Notes: generated from the letters alone by a model not told the origin. A DNA stretch of 56,321 nt from Opitutaceae bacterium (GCA_019455245.1 JACFMR010000025.1:1-56321), one strand, 5' to 3'. Shown: positions 8,962-20,212, numbered from the stretch's first letter. Numbers and translations: made by a program.

Positions 8962-11037
8962 ATGATCGGATTGCGCGACGACACCGACTCGGCCCTGCCG
9001 CCCCCGCCGCCGCCGAGCCAGGCGCCGCAGCTGGCCGCCCGGCTTTTCGCGGAAGGCGGCTGGCTGCAATCCGCGCTCGAGCTGGAGCACCGGCCGCAAC
9101 AGGAGCACATGGCCCGCGCCGTCGCCGCCTCCTTTGCCTCCGACGAAACCCTCCTGTTCGAGGCCGGCACCGGCGTGGGCAAATCCCTCGCCTACCTGCT
9201 GCCCGGCATCATCCAGGCCACCGACCAGTCGCGCCAGTTGCTCGTCTCGACCCACACGATTTCGCTGCAGGAGCAGATCGAGACCAAGGATCTGCCGCTT
9301 TGCCGGCGCATCTTCAAATCCCAGCCCGAACTCGCCGCCTACGCGGACTTCAAGAGCGCGGTCCTCGTCGGCAAGGCCAACTACCTCTGCCCCACCCGGC
9401 TCGCCACGGCCCTGCGCGACAAACAGGAGCTGTTTTCCACGCCGGAGAGCAGCGAACTGCAGCGCATCGCCGACTGGGCCGCCACCACCCGCGAAGGCCT
9501 CCGGCACGAGCTCTCACCCCCGCCCGCGCCCGAGGTGTGGGAATGGGTCAACGCCGACTCCTCCGCCTGTTCGCGCAAACACTGCGATTGCGAGCGCTGC
9601 TTCTACCAACGCGCCCGCACCCGGCTGCGGCTCGCCCAGATCATCATCGTCAACCACTCGCTGCTATTCGCGCTGATGAACGCCGGCGGCGCCGCGGAAA
9701 CCGGCGCTTCGCGCGGCGTGCTTTTCCCCGACGATTTCGTGGTGCTCGACGAGGCGCACACCGTGCCCGAGGTCGCCACCGACCACTTCGGCCTGCGGCT
9801 CAGCAGCTATGGCATCGACCGGATGCTGAAGCACCTTTTCAACCCGAAAACCCGGCGCGGCCTCATGGCCCGGCACGGCGGCGCGTTTGAGCAGCAGCTC
9901 GTGCTCGATGCACTCGAGGCCTCGGAGCAATTCTTCGGATTCCTGCGCGACAATCTGCTGGCCAAGCACCCCGTGGCGCGCCTGCGCTCGGAGTGCGACT
10001 GCGAACCATGGCTCGACGGCCCGTTGCACGCGCTGATCAAGGCCGTCGGCAATCGCGCCGACAAACTCGACGACGGCCGTGAACGCGACGAACTGCTCGA
10101 ACAACGCGGACGACTCAAAACCGTGCAGACCGGCCTGCGCCAGTGGCTGGCCGCGGCCGACGAGGCCTTCGTTTACTGGCTCGAGCGTTCCGGCCGCCGC
10201 CAGACGATCGTGACACTGCGCACCGCGCCGCTCGATGTGGCGCCCTACCTGCGCGACCAGTTGCTCAGCCGTGGCACCGCCGTGGTCTGCACCAGCGCCA
10301 CGCTCGCGATGGGCGGGACCATCGAGCCGTTTCAAAACCGCATCGGCGCCGAAGCGGCCCGCACCGTCATGGTCGCCTCGCCCTTCGATTTCGCCCGCAA
10401 CATGCGCGTTTACGTGGCGGCCGACGTGCCGCTGCCCACCCCGCGCGAGGCCAAGCTCGCGATCAGCGCGCTGATCGACTACATCCGCTTCTGCACGCTC
10501 GCCACGACCGGGGGCTCACTGGTGCTGTTCACCAGCTACCATGACATGCGGCAGGTCGCCGACGCCTTGGAACGCGATTTCGCGAAAGCCGGACGTCCGT
10601 TTTTCATGCAGGGCGAGGCCGGTTCGCGCACCGAGCTCACCCGCCGCCTGCGCGCCGCCGGCAACGGCATTCTTTTCGGCACCGACAGCTTCTGGGCCGG
10701 CGTGGATGTGCCCGGGCCCTCGCTTTCGCAGGTCATCGTCACCCGGCTGCCGTTCGACCCGCCGACGCACCCCGTGGCCGAGGCCCGCAGCGAGTGGGTG
10801 CGCGACCGCGGCGGCAACCCCTTCAACGAACTCACGCTGCCCGACGCCCTGATCAAGTTCCGCCAAGGCATCGGCCGGCTGATCCGCAGCGCCGACGACC
10901 GCGGGGTCATCACCATCCTCGACGCCCGTGTGCTCGCCAAAGCCTACGGCCGGCTGTTCCTCGCCTGCCTGCCTGTCACCGATTTCACGCGCCTGACCGT
11001 CGCCAATCGCGCAGATACATTTAGGCCTTTCACTTGA
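8962..11037 (+). CDS. DinG/XPD-family ATP-dependent DNA helicase
   Basis: A 691-residue superfamily 2 helicase. Walker A is EAGTGVGKS (about 67-75), followed by TISLQEQ, then an iron-sulfur cysteine cluster (NYLCPTR, later CSRKHCDCERC), the Walker B box VVLDEAHTVPE, and C-terminal motifs TSATLA, LFTSY, SFWAGVDVPG and FRQGIGRLIRS. Such enzymes unwind DNA 5' to 3' and are tied to repair of R-loops or damaged forks. ATG 8962 is chosen, since the upstream in-frame 37 residues begin in the palindrome flank and look non-coding. YoaA versus DinG cannot be separated here, so no symbol is given. Confidence 0.9.
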   Translation: MIGLRDDTDSALPPPPPPSQAPQLAARLFAEGGWLQSALELEHRPQQEHMARAVAASFASDETLLFEAGTGVGKSLAYLLPGIIQATDQSRQLLVSTHTISLQEQIETKDLPLCRRIFKSQPELAAYADFKSAVLVGKANYLCPTRLATALRDKQELFSTPESSELQRIADWAATTREGLRHELSPPPAPEVWEWVNADSSACSRKHCDCERCFYQRARTRLRLAQIIIVNHSLLFALMNAGGAAETGASRGVLFPDDFVVLDEAHTVPEVATDHFGLRLSSYGIDRMLKHLFNPKTRRGLMARHGGAFEQQLVLDALEASEQFFGFLRDNLLAKHPVARLRSECDCEPWLDGPLHALIKAVGNRADKLDDGRERDELLEQRGRLKTVQTGLRQWLAAADEAFVYWLERSGRRQTIVTLRTAPLDVAPYLRDQLLSRGTAVVCTSATLAMGGTIEPFQNRIGAEAARTVMVASPFDFARNMRVYVAADVPLPTPREAKLAISALIDYIRFCTLATTGGSLVLFTSYHDMRQVADALERDFAKAGRPFFMQGEAGSRTELTRRLRAAGNGILFGTDSFWAGVDVPGPSLSQVIVTRLPFDPPTHPVAEARSEWVRDRGGNPFNELTLPDALIKFRQGIGRLIRSADDRGVITILDARVLAKAYGRLFLACLPVTDFTRLTVANRADTFRPFT

Positions 11038-11065
11038 ACCGGCCGACGGACTAAACTGACCCGTT

Positions 11066-11785
11066 ATGATCAGCATTCGCGCCGCCGCTCTCACCGACAT
11101 TGGCCGGGTGCGCCGCAACAACGAGGACCGTCTGCTAATCGATGCCCAACTCGGCCTCTTCGGGGTCGCCGACGGCGTGGGCGGCTTGCCCGGTGGCGCC
11201 GAGGCCGCCACGTTGGTCTTGGAAAGCGTGACCGGCGGCATTCGCGCCGCCGGCGAAACGCCCGATCTCACCGCCATCGTGCGCGCGGCCAACGACGCCG
11301 TGTACCAACTGGGCCGGACGCTCAGCCCCGACACGGGCATCGGTTCGACGCTGACCCTCGGTCACATCCGCGGCACCGACCTGCAGATCGCCCACGTCGG
11401 CGATTCCCGCTGCTACGCGCTGCGCGACGACCGGCTGGAACTCCTGACCTCCGATCACTCGGTCGAAAACGAAGTCCGGGCCCGCCGCGCGCGCGGCGAG
11501 TCCGTTTTCTTTCACGAGGGCAACCGCAACGCCCTGACCCGCTGCATGGGCCAGCCGTTCACCCTTGATGTCGATATCATCGACCGACCGCTGCGGCCCC
11601 GTGACCGTTATCTGTTCTGCACCGACGGCATCACCCGGCTGGTGGACGAGCCCGAACTCGCCGATATGCTCGGCAAGAACGAGGAGCCCGAGCCGCTGTT
11701 GCGCGAGATCATCGCACTGGCCATCCGCCGCGGCGGACCGGACAACGCCACCGGCGTGCTGCTTTACGTCGACAACCTCTCCTGA
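11066..11785 (+). CDS. PP2C-family serine/threonine protein phosphatase
   Basis: A 239-residue cytoplasmic metal-dependent phosphatase. The metal-ligand motifs are RRNNEDR (Glu20-Asp21), VADGVGG (Asp36-Gly37), HVGDSRCY in the middle, LFCTDGITRLV, and GGPDNATGVLL near the end. No sensor or membrane segment is attached, so it is the stand-alone Stp/PrpC type that reverses Hanks-type kinase phosphorylation. No partner kinase is in the window. It is coupled to the next gene by a TGATG stop-start overlap. Confidence 0.92.
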   Translation: MISIRAAALTDIGRVRRNNEDRLLIDAQLGLFGVADGVGGLPGGAEAATLVLESVTGGIRAAGETPDLTAIVRAANDAVYQLGRTLSPDTGIGSTLTLGHIRGTDLQIAHVGDSRCYALRDDRLELLTSDHSVENEVRARRARGESVFFHEGNRNALTRCMGQPFTLDVDIIDRPLRPRDRYLFCTDGITRLVDEPELADMLGKNEEPEPLLREIIALAIRRGGPDNATGVLLYVDNLS

Positions 11786-12093
11786 TGTCCGACCGCATCG
11801 CCCACTTTCAGGCGCTCGTGCAGCGCACCCCGCAGAGCGAGCTGTTTCGCTTCAGCCTCGCCCAGGCCCTGCTGGCCGAAAACCGCGGTCCCGAGGCCCG
11901 GCCGCACCTCGAATACTGTATCACGGTGAAACCCGACTGGATGCTCCCGCGCATCCTGCTCGGCAAGGAACTGCTCGCCGCCGGCCGCGCCGACGAAGCC
12001 AAACCGCTGCTGGAGGCCGCCTTGACACTCGCCATCGCGCAGGACCATCAGGATCCCGCCGAGGAACTGCGCCAGCTTCTGGCCGGGCTCTGA
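11785..12093 (+). CDS. Small tetratricopeptide-repeat protein
   Basis: A 102-residue protein whose ATG shares one base with the phosphatase stop (TGATG), so the two are translated together. The sequence is two to three helix pairs with TPR spacing, for example LFRFSLAQALLAENRGPEA, HLEYCITVKPDWMLPRILLGKELLAAGRADEAKPLLEAAL. TPR proteins are scaffolds. The coupling suggests it binds the phosphatase or its substrate, which is inference. Confidence 0.8.
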   Translation: MSDRIAHFQALVQRTPQSELFRFSLAQALLAENRGPEARPHLEYCITVKPDWMLPRILLGKELLAAGRADEAKPLLEAALTLAIAQDHQDPAEELRQLLAGL

Positions 12094-12254
12094 TGCCGTT
12101 CGCCGGTTCGTGTAGCCGCGCTTAAACCGCAGGTGTTCCGAGCCGTGCGAGATTCAGCCAAGTGTGGCCGATGGTCGCAAATATGGCTTTGAACCCCACC
12201 GGTGAAAAATTTTGTTGGATTTTCCGACGGGAACCTGCACTTTTCGGCCCTTTC

Positions 12255-12329
<75 letters not shown>

Positions 12330-12336
12330 CTTCCGC

Positions 12337-13563
12337 TCAAATGTCATCCGGCCCCAGCCAGCGGAAGTAGGTGACGACGAACTTCTTTCCGTGGCCTCCC
12401 GGGTCATCTTGATTGGTCCGTTGCACGATCGCCTCGCAATACGCCACCGCCTCGGGCTTGGCATTGGGATCATCCGCATCCGCCGGATTCATCGCATCGC
12501 CGTAAGCGCGGATGCGGAAGGTGTCGGAACGGACTGCAATGATCCCATTCAAAGTCTGGACGAAGGTTGCCGGCGTGACGGTTGAAGGCAGCGCATCGTC
12601 AAGTAGCGTGCTGCTCTCGAAGTCGGCCACTGAAGCAAATGGTCCCACCGTCATCGCGTCGGCAATCTTCCGCGCTACACTCGCTTCGGATGAGAGTTTC
12701 GCGCCAGTTGTGAGCGTGTTGTATGTAGAAACCAGTGAATACCACAGTGGGCGAGAAGATGTATTTATGTTTACCCGCCCTGAAACATAACTGCTACCGT
12801 CCGGCGAACGCGCACGGATCGTCAGAAAGTGAAACCCCTCTTGCACCTGCGACGCACTGGCACCAATCGATAACGCCTGCTCGTAGGCCACCAATCTTTG
12901 CTTCGCTGTGACCGACGAGGCTTTGACCGCCTCCCAGACCCCCGTCTGACTTGTGAGTAGTTTGTCGCTGACCTGCGGGGCACCGTTTTCGTTCGGCAAC
13001 TCATCATCGGGCACATGCAAGCTGATCTTGGACCCTTCGTCGCCGACCCAATACGCGAAGTGGCCGACCACGCTCCCTGCAGCATCGGCCACCATTTCGA
13101 CAGGGACCTTGACCCATTCTTTCTCACGAGAACTCGAACTTGTGGCCTTCGTTAGTCCTTGGTCGCCAACCGAGTTCTCTCCAACCAATAACAAATAGTT
13201 CGTGGTAGATAAAGCGGGCGAGGCATTGCCGACCACCAGCCAAACTTCATCACTTCCGTCCGATCGCCACACACCAGTCCAATAGCGGGTCGGGCTGTCC
13301 GTGCTAATCGGGATACCCACAATACCAGCCATACCAGTGAGCCGGTCGTCAGGTCCTGCATAGACCTGCAGTTTTCCAATTGCGGACTGCATTGCCGACA
13401 GCGCATTTTGCCGCGCTTGAATTTGGTAAACCGCCGCTGAGCTGATCGCACCGCTGACTTTGCCCACCGTCGAGATGGCGTAGGTCACCAACACCAAGAT
13501 GGCGAGCAGGCTGAGCACCAGCACCAAGGCAAAACCGCGGGAGTTGGCCATCAGATTTCTCAT
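12337..13563 (-). CDS. GspK/PilX-like minor pseudopilin
   Basis: A 408-residue last gene of the pseudopilin operon. The N-terminus RGFALVLVLSLLAILVLVTYAIS is a prepilin-type hydrophobic helix after a short basic leader, but without the Glu5 of most pilins, as in GspK and PilX. The large C-terminal part is consistent with a GspK-type pilus-tip subunit, including an ARQNALSAMQSAIGKL helix and RVNINTSSRP. It overlaps the preceding gene by 4 nt (ATGA). It also resembles the A protein of the verrucomicrobial four-gene cassettes (Verru_Chthon), but those are usually longer. The 3' end lies 8 bp from the tRNA on the opposite strand. Confidence 0.7.
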   Translation of the reverse strand: MRNLMANSRGFALVLVLSLLAILVLVTYAISTVGKVSGAISSAAVYQIQARQNALSAMQSAIGKLQVYAGPDDRLTGMAGIVGIPISTDSPTRYWTGVWRSDGSDEVWLVVGNASPALSTTNYLLLVGENSVGDQGLTKATSSSSREKEWVKVPVEMVADAAGSVVGHFAYWVGDEGSKISLHVPDDELPNENGAPQVSDKLLTSQTGVWEAVKASSVTAKQRLVAYEQALSIGASASQVQEGFHFLTIRARSPDGSSYVSGRVNINTSSRPLWYSLVSTYNTLTTGAKLSSEASVARKIADAMTVGPFASVADFESSTLLDDALPSTVTPATFVQTLNGIIAVRSDTFRIRAYGDAMNPADADDPNAKPEAVAYCEAIVQRTNQDDPGGHGKKFVVTYFRWLGPDDI

Positions 13564-14516
13564 GGCATGGCTGCCGCACCAACCTCAATGCGCATGGTGA
13601 ACACTTGGGACTCGGCCTCGACCACGGACCACCACCATTCGTCGTTGCTGGCAAACTCATGTGGACGGGTCACGCGCCCAAGCTCCATCTGCTCCAAACG
13701 CTCGGCACCGTTGTTGGTCAGAACCCGCAACATGACATCCACGACATCGGGAATCGGATTCACGGCTCCCGAAGCGCCGGACGCATGGTAGCGTACGGCC
13801 TTATTGTCGGTCGGATAGACCGGATCACCCAACGAACCATCAGACTGGCGCACGTAACACCACACGCCAAAGTCCACCACATTGTCGCACAGAGCTTCAT
13901 CCGTCCCCGGGGTCATCAATTCGCCGTAGTTGATGACTGCATAGCCACCCGTAAAAGTCTCATCTGGTTTCAATCGCGTGCGGTAGAGGGTGTAGCGAAT
14001 TGGTGCCGGTAGCGTATCGGTAACAGCCCCAGAAACCGGACGCCGATTGATCTGATACGCTACTGCTCGGGGCAGCCGGAATTTTTCGCCAGCAGATCTT
14101 TCCGCAGTCGCAATCATCCGCAGCCATATTCCCGACCGGCCAAACCGGGCATCGGTGATGCGTTGCTCCGCCCTGGTGGCATTGGCCAACGCCTGCAGAC
14201 TCACCGCGTCATCGGGCTTGATCTGAGGATCAGCCATCCGCCAGTTGTGCGCACCCAGCTCGCCGGTCGGCACCACATCCACCGCAAATGCAATGTCGGA
14301 AGTGACCGGACGCACCACGGCCTGCAGATCGCGGGCGAGCAGATCCATCGCCACCTTCACCTGCGCATTCATCGTCAATCGCGATTGCGTGCGTTGCCAG
14401 ACATCGAGCGCGCCAGAAGTGACGGAGATCAACAAACCGGCCAGCACAACGGTGATCGTGATCGCCACGAGTAGTTCGATCACCGTGAAGCCGGCATTCT
14501 TTGGCCCCGGCCTCAT
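13560..14516 (-). CDS. GspJ/PilW-like minor pseudopilin
   Basis: A 318-residue protein with the classic type IV prepilin start MRPGPKNAG-FTVIELLVAITI: prepilin peptidase would cut after Gly and leave an N-methylated Phe with Glu5. The hydrophobic helix is about 20 residues, followed by QTRLTMNAQ-like amphipathic helix (SRLTMNAQVKVAMDLLARDLQ) typical of GspJ/PilW. It is joined by 4-nt overlaps to the genes on both sides. Its position between the I-like and K-like genes supports the J role. The corresponding Verru_Chthon name would be cassette protein C. Confidence 0.78.
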   Translation of the reverse strand: MRPGPKNAGFTVIELLVAITITVVLAGLLISVTSGALDVWQRTQSRLTMNAQVKVAMDLLARDLQAVVRPVTSDIAFAVDVVPTGELGAHNWRMADPQIKPDDAVSLQALANATRAEQRITDARFGRSGIWLRMIATAERSAGEKFRLPRAVAYQINRRPVSGAVTDTLPAPIRYTLYRTRLKPDETFTGGYAVINYGELMTPGTDEALCDNVVDFGVWCYVRQSDGSLGDPVYPTDNKAVRYHASGASGAVNPIPDVVDVMLRVLTNNGAERLEQMELGRVTRPHEFASNDEWWWSVVEAESQVFTMRIEVGAAAMP

Positions 14517-15004
14517 GGGTTCAAAGCCAGGTTGAAGGTGATGGACTGGCGATCCTTCGCCTCAACTGCAGGCAACAGCGTGCCGCCCGACAAGACCCGG
14601 TAAGGCCAGGATACCTTGACGCGCATGACCAGCACCGCATCGCCGGCATTGTAGGCCAATTCACCCGAATCAAAGCCGCGCACCTCGATGAGGAAATGAC
14701 GGCTGCGCACCGGATTGTCGGATGCATCATCCCGGCGCACATTGGAACCGTCCTTTTCCGCCACCAAATCGAGTCCGGATGCTTGGATGCCATTGGCAAA
14801 CGACGCAAAGTCACCCCGCATCTCTCCCTTGAGCGCCACATGCACGGCATCCGGCAGGCGCAGGGCGGTATGGACATCGGCCGCGTCCTCGGAATTGCGC
14901 ACCAATGATGGCAAGAGCGCGAGCATCACGGTCAATCCGCCCGCCACGACTGCGATCGCAATCACCACCTCGATCAGCGAAAACGCTTTGCGCAGCGGCT
15001 TCAC
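14513..15004 (-). CDS. GspI/PilV-like minor pseudopilin
   Basis: A 163-residue prepilin-like protein: MKPLRKA then FSLIEVVIAIAVVAGG. FSLIEV followed by a long apolar helix is the PilV/GspI form of the type III leader. The remaining domain is about 130 residues, the size of GspI. It starts 2 nt after the previous gene's stop and overlaps the next by 4 nt. It would be a core tip subunit with the neighbouring J- and K-like proteins. Confidence 0.75.
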   Translation of the reverse strand: MKPLRKAFSLIEVVIAIAVVAGGLTVMLALLPSLVRNSEDAADVHTALRLPDAVHVALKGEMRGDFASFANGIQASGLDLVAEKDGSNVRRDDASDNPVRSRHFLIEVRGFDSGELAYNAGDAVLVMRVKVSWPYRVLSGGTLLPAVEAKDRQSITFNLALNP

Positions 15005-15006
15005 GT

Positions 15007-15687
15007 TCAGAAACCCGAGCGGTCGTTGATCATCCGTGCGAGGCCGTAGCCAGATATCATGACGCCCCGCACCTGATCGGGCGACACCAAGACAATGGGA
15101 TAACCCGTGTTCTCTTCTGCCGGTGAAAGAGATCGGCCCGTCGTAATGACAATTTTACCCTGTTGGCCAGTTGTCCCTTCGGGTGTTACCGGGAACGATT
15201 CCCATAATTCTGAGGCCACTCCTTGAATGGATCTCGTGACCGTCGCGCTCAATGCCGACGAAGCCAGGCTGTCTCCATCCCACAAATCACCGGATTGGAT
15301 CATGGCTGGGCCAAAACGGTCTTTGTAGGGCACGACATAGGTTCCGTCGGGCAGGAATGCCACCACATGGACCAGCGTGACATCGTCCTTGTCCACCACC
15401 GCCAGCATCCGCCGAAACCGTTCTGCATCGGCCACATTATGATTCACCAACAACAGGACATCCCGCCCGCTCGACATGGCCTTGGAACGGGCAGTCGCCA
15501 AAAGGTTAACCACCGTGGCTTGGGCTGAACGCAAAGCGGTTGATTTGTCCGCACCGCGGAGACCGCCGATCACCACCGCAGCCAAAGCCGCAATCACGCC
15601 GATCACCACCAGCAGTTCGATAAGCGTAAATCCTCGGCGGTTGCGCCGCATCGCTCCTGACCGTGAGGTGAGGCCGCTCATTTCCAA
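15007..15687 (-). CDS. GspH-like pseudopilin
   Basis: A 226-residue prepilin-like protein with RRNRRG-FTLIELLVVIGVIAALAAVVI at the N-terminus, including Glu5. After the helix comes SAQATVVNLLATARSKAMSSGRDV, a pattern typical of GspH/FimT proteins, whose helix ends before a beta-rich domain. Several starts are possible (15687, 15681 or 15651); the last gives the most typical short leader. It overlaps the upstream GspG-like gene by 10 nt. Confidence 0.75.
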   Translation of the reverse strand: MEMSGLTSRSGAMRRNRRGFTLIELLVVIGVIAALAAVVIGGLRGADKSTALRSAQATVVNLLATARSKAMSSGRDVLLLVNHNVADAERFRRMLAVVDKDDVTLVHVVAFLPDGTYVVPYKDRFGPAMIQSGDLWDGDSLASSALSATVTRSIQGVASELWESFPVTPEGTTGQQGKIVITTGRSLSPAEENTGYPIVLVSPDQVRGVMISGYGLARMINDRSGF

Positions 15688-16313
15688 CTGAAGATAAACT
15701 GCGGATTCGTTGCATCGGCGCGAGGCGCCGGGGCGTAGAACGCCACCCGCACCCGCAGGCCGTTCGTTGGAATGTCGTCCAAGCCGGGCTTCATGCCGGC
15801 GACAAACGGGATGCCGCCGGGGTAATCTGAACCGTCGATCCGGCCATCAAGATTCTTGTCCACCAGCACCGCGATTTCGGTGTTGTCGAAGGCGTCCTTG
15901 ATCAGGTTGGGCACCGGCGCGGTGGCGTCGGTCAGGTCGCCTTCGCTGAAGGTGTAGAACGCGATGCGTTTGCGGTTCTGTGTTGCCGCACCGGAGGACA
16001 GCGCACTGCCATCGCGTTTGCGTCCGGCCAGGATGTCGTGAAACAGATGCTCGCCGGTGGCCACGCCGGTGGCGCCGCCGTTCACGAGGTTGGTGCTGTG
16101 AAACGCCGGATAGTAGCCGTATTCACTGCGGAACGACTCGATGGCGGCGGCCCATTGGTTGAACTGCACCTTGGTCTTCGCCTTGTTGGCCGACACGCGC
16201 ACCGAGGAAACCGTGGGAATCAAAATCGCCGCGAGGATGCCGATCACGGCGATGACCGTGAGCAGCTCGATCAACGTGAAACCCGCGCTGCGGCGTGGCT
16301 CAGTTCGGCGCAT
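15678..16313 (-). CDS. GspG-like major pseudopilin, second copy
   Basis: A 211-residue protein, MRRTEPRRSAG-FTLIELLTVIAVIGILAAILIPTV, with the prepilin cleavage site, Glu5 and a long amphipathic helix (QFNQWAAAIESFRSEYGYYP) that matches the GspG family. The C-terminal part includes a DKNLDGRIDGSDYPGG acidic loop like a calcium site. ATG 16313 gives a normal-length leader and overlaps the previous stop by 14 nt. An ATG at 16340 would add nine residues. It may be the shaft subunit, together with or instead of the preceding protein. Confidence 0.82.
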   Translation of the reverse strand: MRRTEPRRSAGFTLIELLTVIAVIGILAAILIPTVSSVRVSANKAKTKVQFNQWAAAIESFRSEYGYYPAFHSTNLVNGGATGVATGEHLFHDILAGRKRDGSALSSGAATQNRKRIAFYTFSEGDLTDATAPVPNLIKDAFDNTEIAVLVDKNLDGRIDGSDYPGGIPFVAGMKPGLDDIPTNGLRVRVAFYAPAPRADATNPQFIFSWK

Positions 16314-16833
16314 GGATGTTGTCGAGATTGTCGGCGGCATCGGGATTCAGCCGGGCGCCGGCGAGCAGCGTGGTGTCGATCCGCCCATCCGGTCCGGCGG
16401 AAGCCAGCACGTAATCGGGCCGGCCCCACGGGCTCATCTGTTGCTTGTAAATATAAACATAGGGCTGCCCCCACGGATCAACCAGCCGCACATTGGCGTT
16501 TTTCTCCGGGTCGGCCGGCGGATCGTAGGTGAAGAGCGCAACGTCGAGCTGCACGCGGCCGTCGGGATGCAGGTCACGCATGAGCGGATCGAGTTTGCCC
16601 ACGAGCGCCTGCAGCAGTTGCGCGGCGTCGGCGGTGCGCGGGTAGTCGCCGTATTGACGCTTGTAACCTTCAAGCGCGGCGCCGAGCGCGGCGAGTTCGG
16701 CCTGGGTGCGGGCGATCTTGCCCGTCTCGGAAGCCCGGCGCCCCGCGCCGATGATGAGTCCGGCCAGAATTGCGAGCACGGCAATGACCGTGAGCAGTTC
16801 GATCAGGGTAAATGCCCGGGACGCACGCAGCAT
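16300..16833 (-). CDS. GspG-like major pseudopilin, first gene of operon
   Basis: A 177-residue protein starting MLRASRA-FTLIELLTVIAVLAILAGLII, a typical class III leader. Unlike most pilins, Ala rather than Gly precedes the cleavage point. It has the GspG signatures GYKRQYGDYPR, DPWGQPYVYIYK and YVLASAGPDGRID, the last near the calcium-binding region. It is the first of six tightly overlapping minus-strand genes and follows a strong hairpin after acsA, which probably isolates the operon. Confidence 0.88.
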   Translation of the reverse strand: MLRASRAFTLIELLTVIAVLAILAGLIIGAGRRASETGKIARTQAELAALGAALEGYKRQYGDYPRTADAAQLLQALVGKLDPLMRDLHPDGRVQLDVALFTYDPPADPEKNANVRLVDPWGQPYVYIYKQQMSPWGRPDYVLASAGPDGRIDTTLLAGARLNPDAADNLDNIHAPN

Positions 16834-16850
16834 GCGGCCATGAAGCGGAA

Positions 16851-16891
16851 ACGCCGTCCGCGCAGCAAATGCAAACTGCGACGGACGGCGT
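16851..16891 (-). terminator. Strong stem-loop after acsA
   Basis: On the plus strand ACGCCGTCCG-CGCAG pairs with CTGCG-A-CGGACGGCGT: about 15 bp with a one-base bulge and a 10-nt loop. It lies just after the acsA stop and 17 bp before the pseudopilin operon start, both on the minus strand. In the minus-strand transcript it is followed by only three T (TTTCCGC), so termination may be inefficient or Rho-aided. Confidence 0.65.
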
Positions 16892-16916
16892 GACGGCAGA
16901 AAGCGGTTGCCCGATT

Positions 16917-18866
<1,950 letters not shown>

Positions 18867-18960
18867 GTTTGGTGGCGGGTTTAGGGTTAAGAAACGCTGT
18901 CCGCGGCTCTTATCCCGCCCGAACTTTCAAGCGTCAAGCGCGGGTCGAGCATTTTTTATT

Positions 18961-18973
18961 AAGAAAGTTTCTT
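18961..18973. promoter_or_regulatory. Short palindrome in the rho leader
   Basis: AAGAAAGTTTCTT is a perfect inverted repeat 2 bp before the rho ATG, in an A/T-rich stretch inside very GC-rich DNA. It covers the place where a ribosome-binding site would be. Possible autoregulatory or translational element; weak evidence. Confidence 0.3.
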
Positions 18974-18975
18974 GT

Positions 18976-20184
18976 ATGGATAACAAAACCTCGTCCGCTC
19001 CGGCGGACACTTCTGCAGCCGCCCCCGGCGCTGATTCCGCCAACACGGCCGCAACGGCCGCCCCCGAACAAAACGTCATTCAGGTCGAGGGCATCCTCGA
19101 CATCGACAAGCAGCGCGGCGGCAACGGCCAGCTGATCGACATCAGCAAGGGTGGCAAGCGCCGGCCCACCGATCCGTTTGTGCCGAAGGAACTCATCCGC
19201 CGCTTCAAGCTCAAGGAAGGCAACTGCATCGGCGGCACCGCGTTTCCGCCCGACGGCCGCTTCCCCAACCCGAAGATGAAGTTCATCGAGACGGTGGACG
19301 GCGTGCCGCTCGAGGAGCGCCGCGGCAAGTTCGAGTTCACCAGCCTCACCACCATCTCGCCCGAACAGCACCTCAAGATGGAACTCAAGGACGGCCGCAT
19401 GACCACGCGCGCCGTCGATCTGTTCTGCCCCATCGGCAAGGGCACCCGCGGCCTGATCGTTGCCCCGCCCCGCACCGGCAAGACCACCCTCCTGCGCGAC
19501 ATGGCCCTCGGTGTGCTCGAGAACAATCCCGAGTGCCACGTCATGATTTTGCTCGTCGACGAGCGGCCCGAGGAAGTCACCGACTTCCGCCGCAGCGTGC
19601 CCGCCGAGGTCTGGGCCTCGTCCAACGACGAGCAGATCGAAAACCACATCCGCATTGCCGACCTGTGCATCGAGCGCGCCAAACGCCTCGTCGAGGTGGG
19701 CCGCGACGTCGTGCTCTTCGTTGACTCCATCACCCGCCTCTCCCGCGCCCACAACACCCAGCGCAACTCCGGCCGCACCGGCTCGGGCGGCCTGGACGTG
19801 CGCGCCCTCGAGAAGCCCCGTCAGCTTTTCGCCTCCGCCCGTCGCACCGAGGAGGCCGGCAGCCTCACCATCATCGCCTCCGTGCTCGTCGAAACCGGCA
19901 GCCGCATGGACGACGTCATTTTCCAGGAATTCAAGGGCACCGGCAACATGGAGCTCGTCCTCGACCGCAAGTGCGCCGAGATGCGCCTCTGGCCCGCCAT
20001 CAACGTCGCCGCCTCCGGCACCCGCAAGGAGGAGCTCCTGATCGAGGCCAAAAAACTCGAGGGCATCCACTTCTTCCGCCGCGCCCTCGTGCAGCAGAAG
20101 ATCGAGGAAGCCACCGAGACCATGATCGCGCGCCTCTCCAAAACCAAGACCAACGCCGAGTTCCTCAAGCTCATCGCCCAGTAA
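18976..20184 (+). CDS. rho: Transcription termination factor Rho, divergent short paralogue
   Basis: A 402-residue hexameric RNA-dependent ATPase. Walker A is APPRTGKTT, with [29 protein letters not shown] and the R-loop [18 protein letters not shown] all present, so it is Rho and not F1-ATPase. Compared with canonical Rho it differs in key loops: ASSNDEQ replaces the usual STFDEP segment and GSGGLDVRALEKPRQLFASARR replaces the conserved [19 protein letters not shown]. The N-terminus is short and low-complexity. A second, much more canonical Rho lies at 32838-34685. This copy may be specialised or the ancestral short form; it begins at ATG 18976. Confidence 0.88.
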   Translation: MDNKTSSAPADTSAAAPGADSANTAATAAPEQNVIQVEGILDIDKQRGGNGQLIDISKGGKRRPTDPFVPKELIRRFKLKEGNCIGGTAFPPDGRFPNPKMKFIETVDGVPLEERRGKFEFTSLTTISPEQHLKMELKDGRMTTRAVDLFCPIGKGTRGLIVAPPRTGKTTLLRDMALGVLENNPECHVMILLVDERPEEVTDFRRSVPAEVWASSNDEQIENHIRIADLCIERAKRLVEVGRDVVLFVDSITRLSRAHNTQRNSGRTGSGGLDVRALEKPRQLFASARRTEEAGSLTIIASVLVETGSRMDDVIFQEFKGTGNMELVLDRKCAEMRLWPAINVAASGTRKEELLIEAKKLEGIHFFRRALVQQKIEEATETMIARLSKTKTNAEFLKLIAQ

Positions 20185-20194
20185 CTTCGCTCTT

Positions 20195-20212
20195 GCCGCC
20201 CCCTCGGGCGGC
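20195..20212 (+). terminator. Hairpin after rho
   Basis: GCCGCCC and GGGCGGC form a 7-bp GC stem with a CCTC loop, starting 11 bp after the stop. No T-run follows, so any termination would be weak. Confidence 0.35.
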
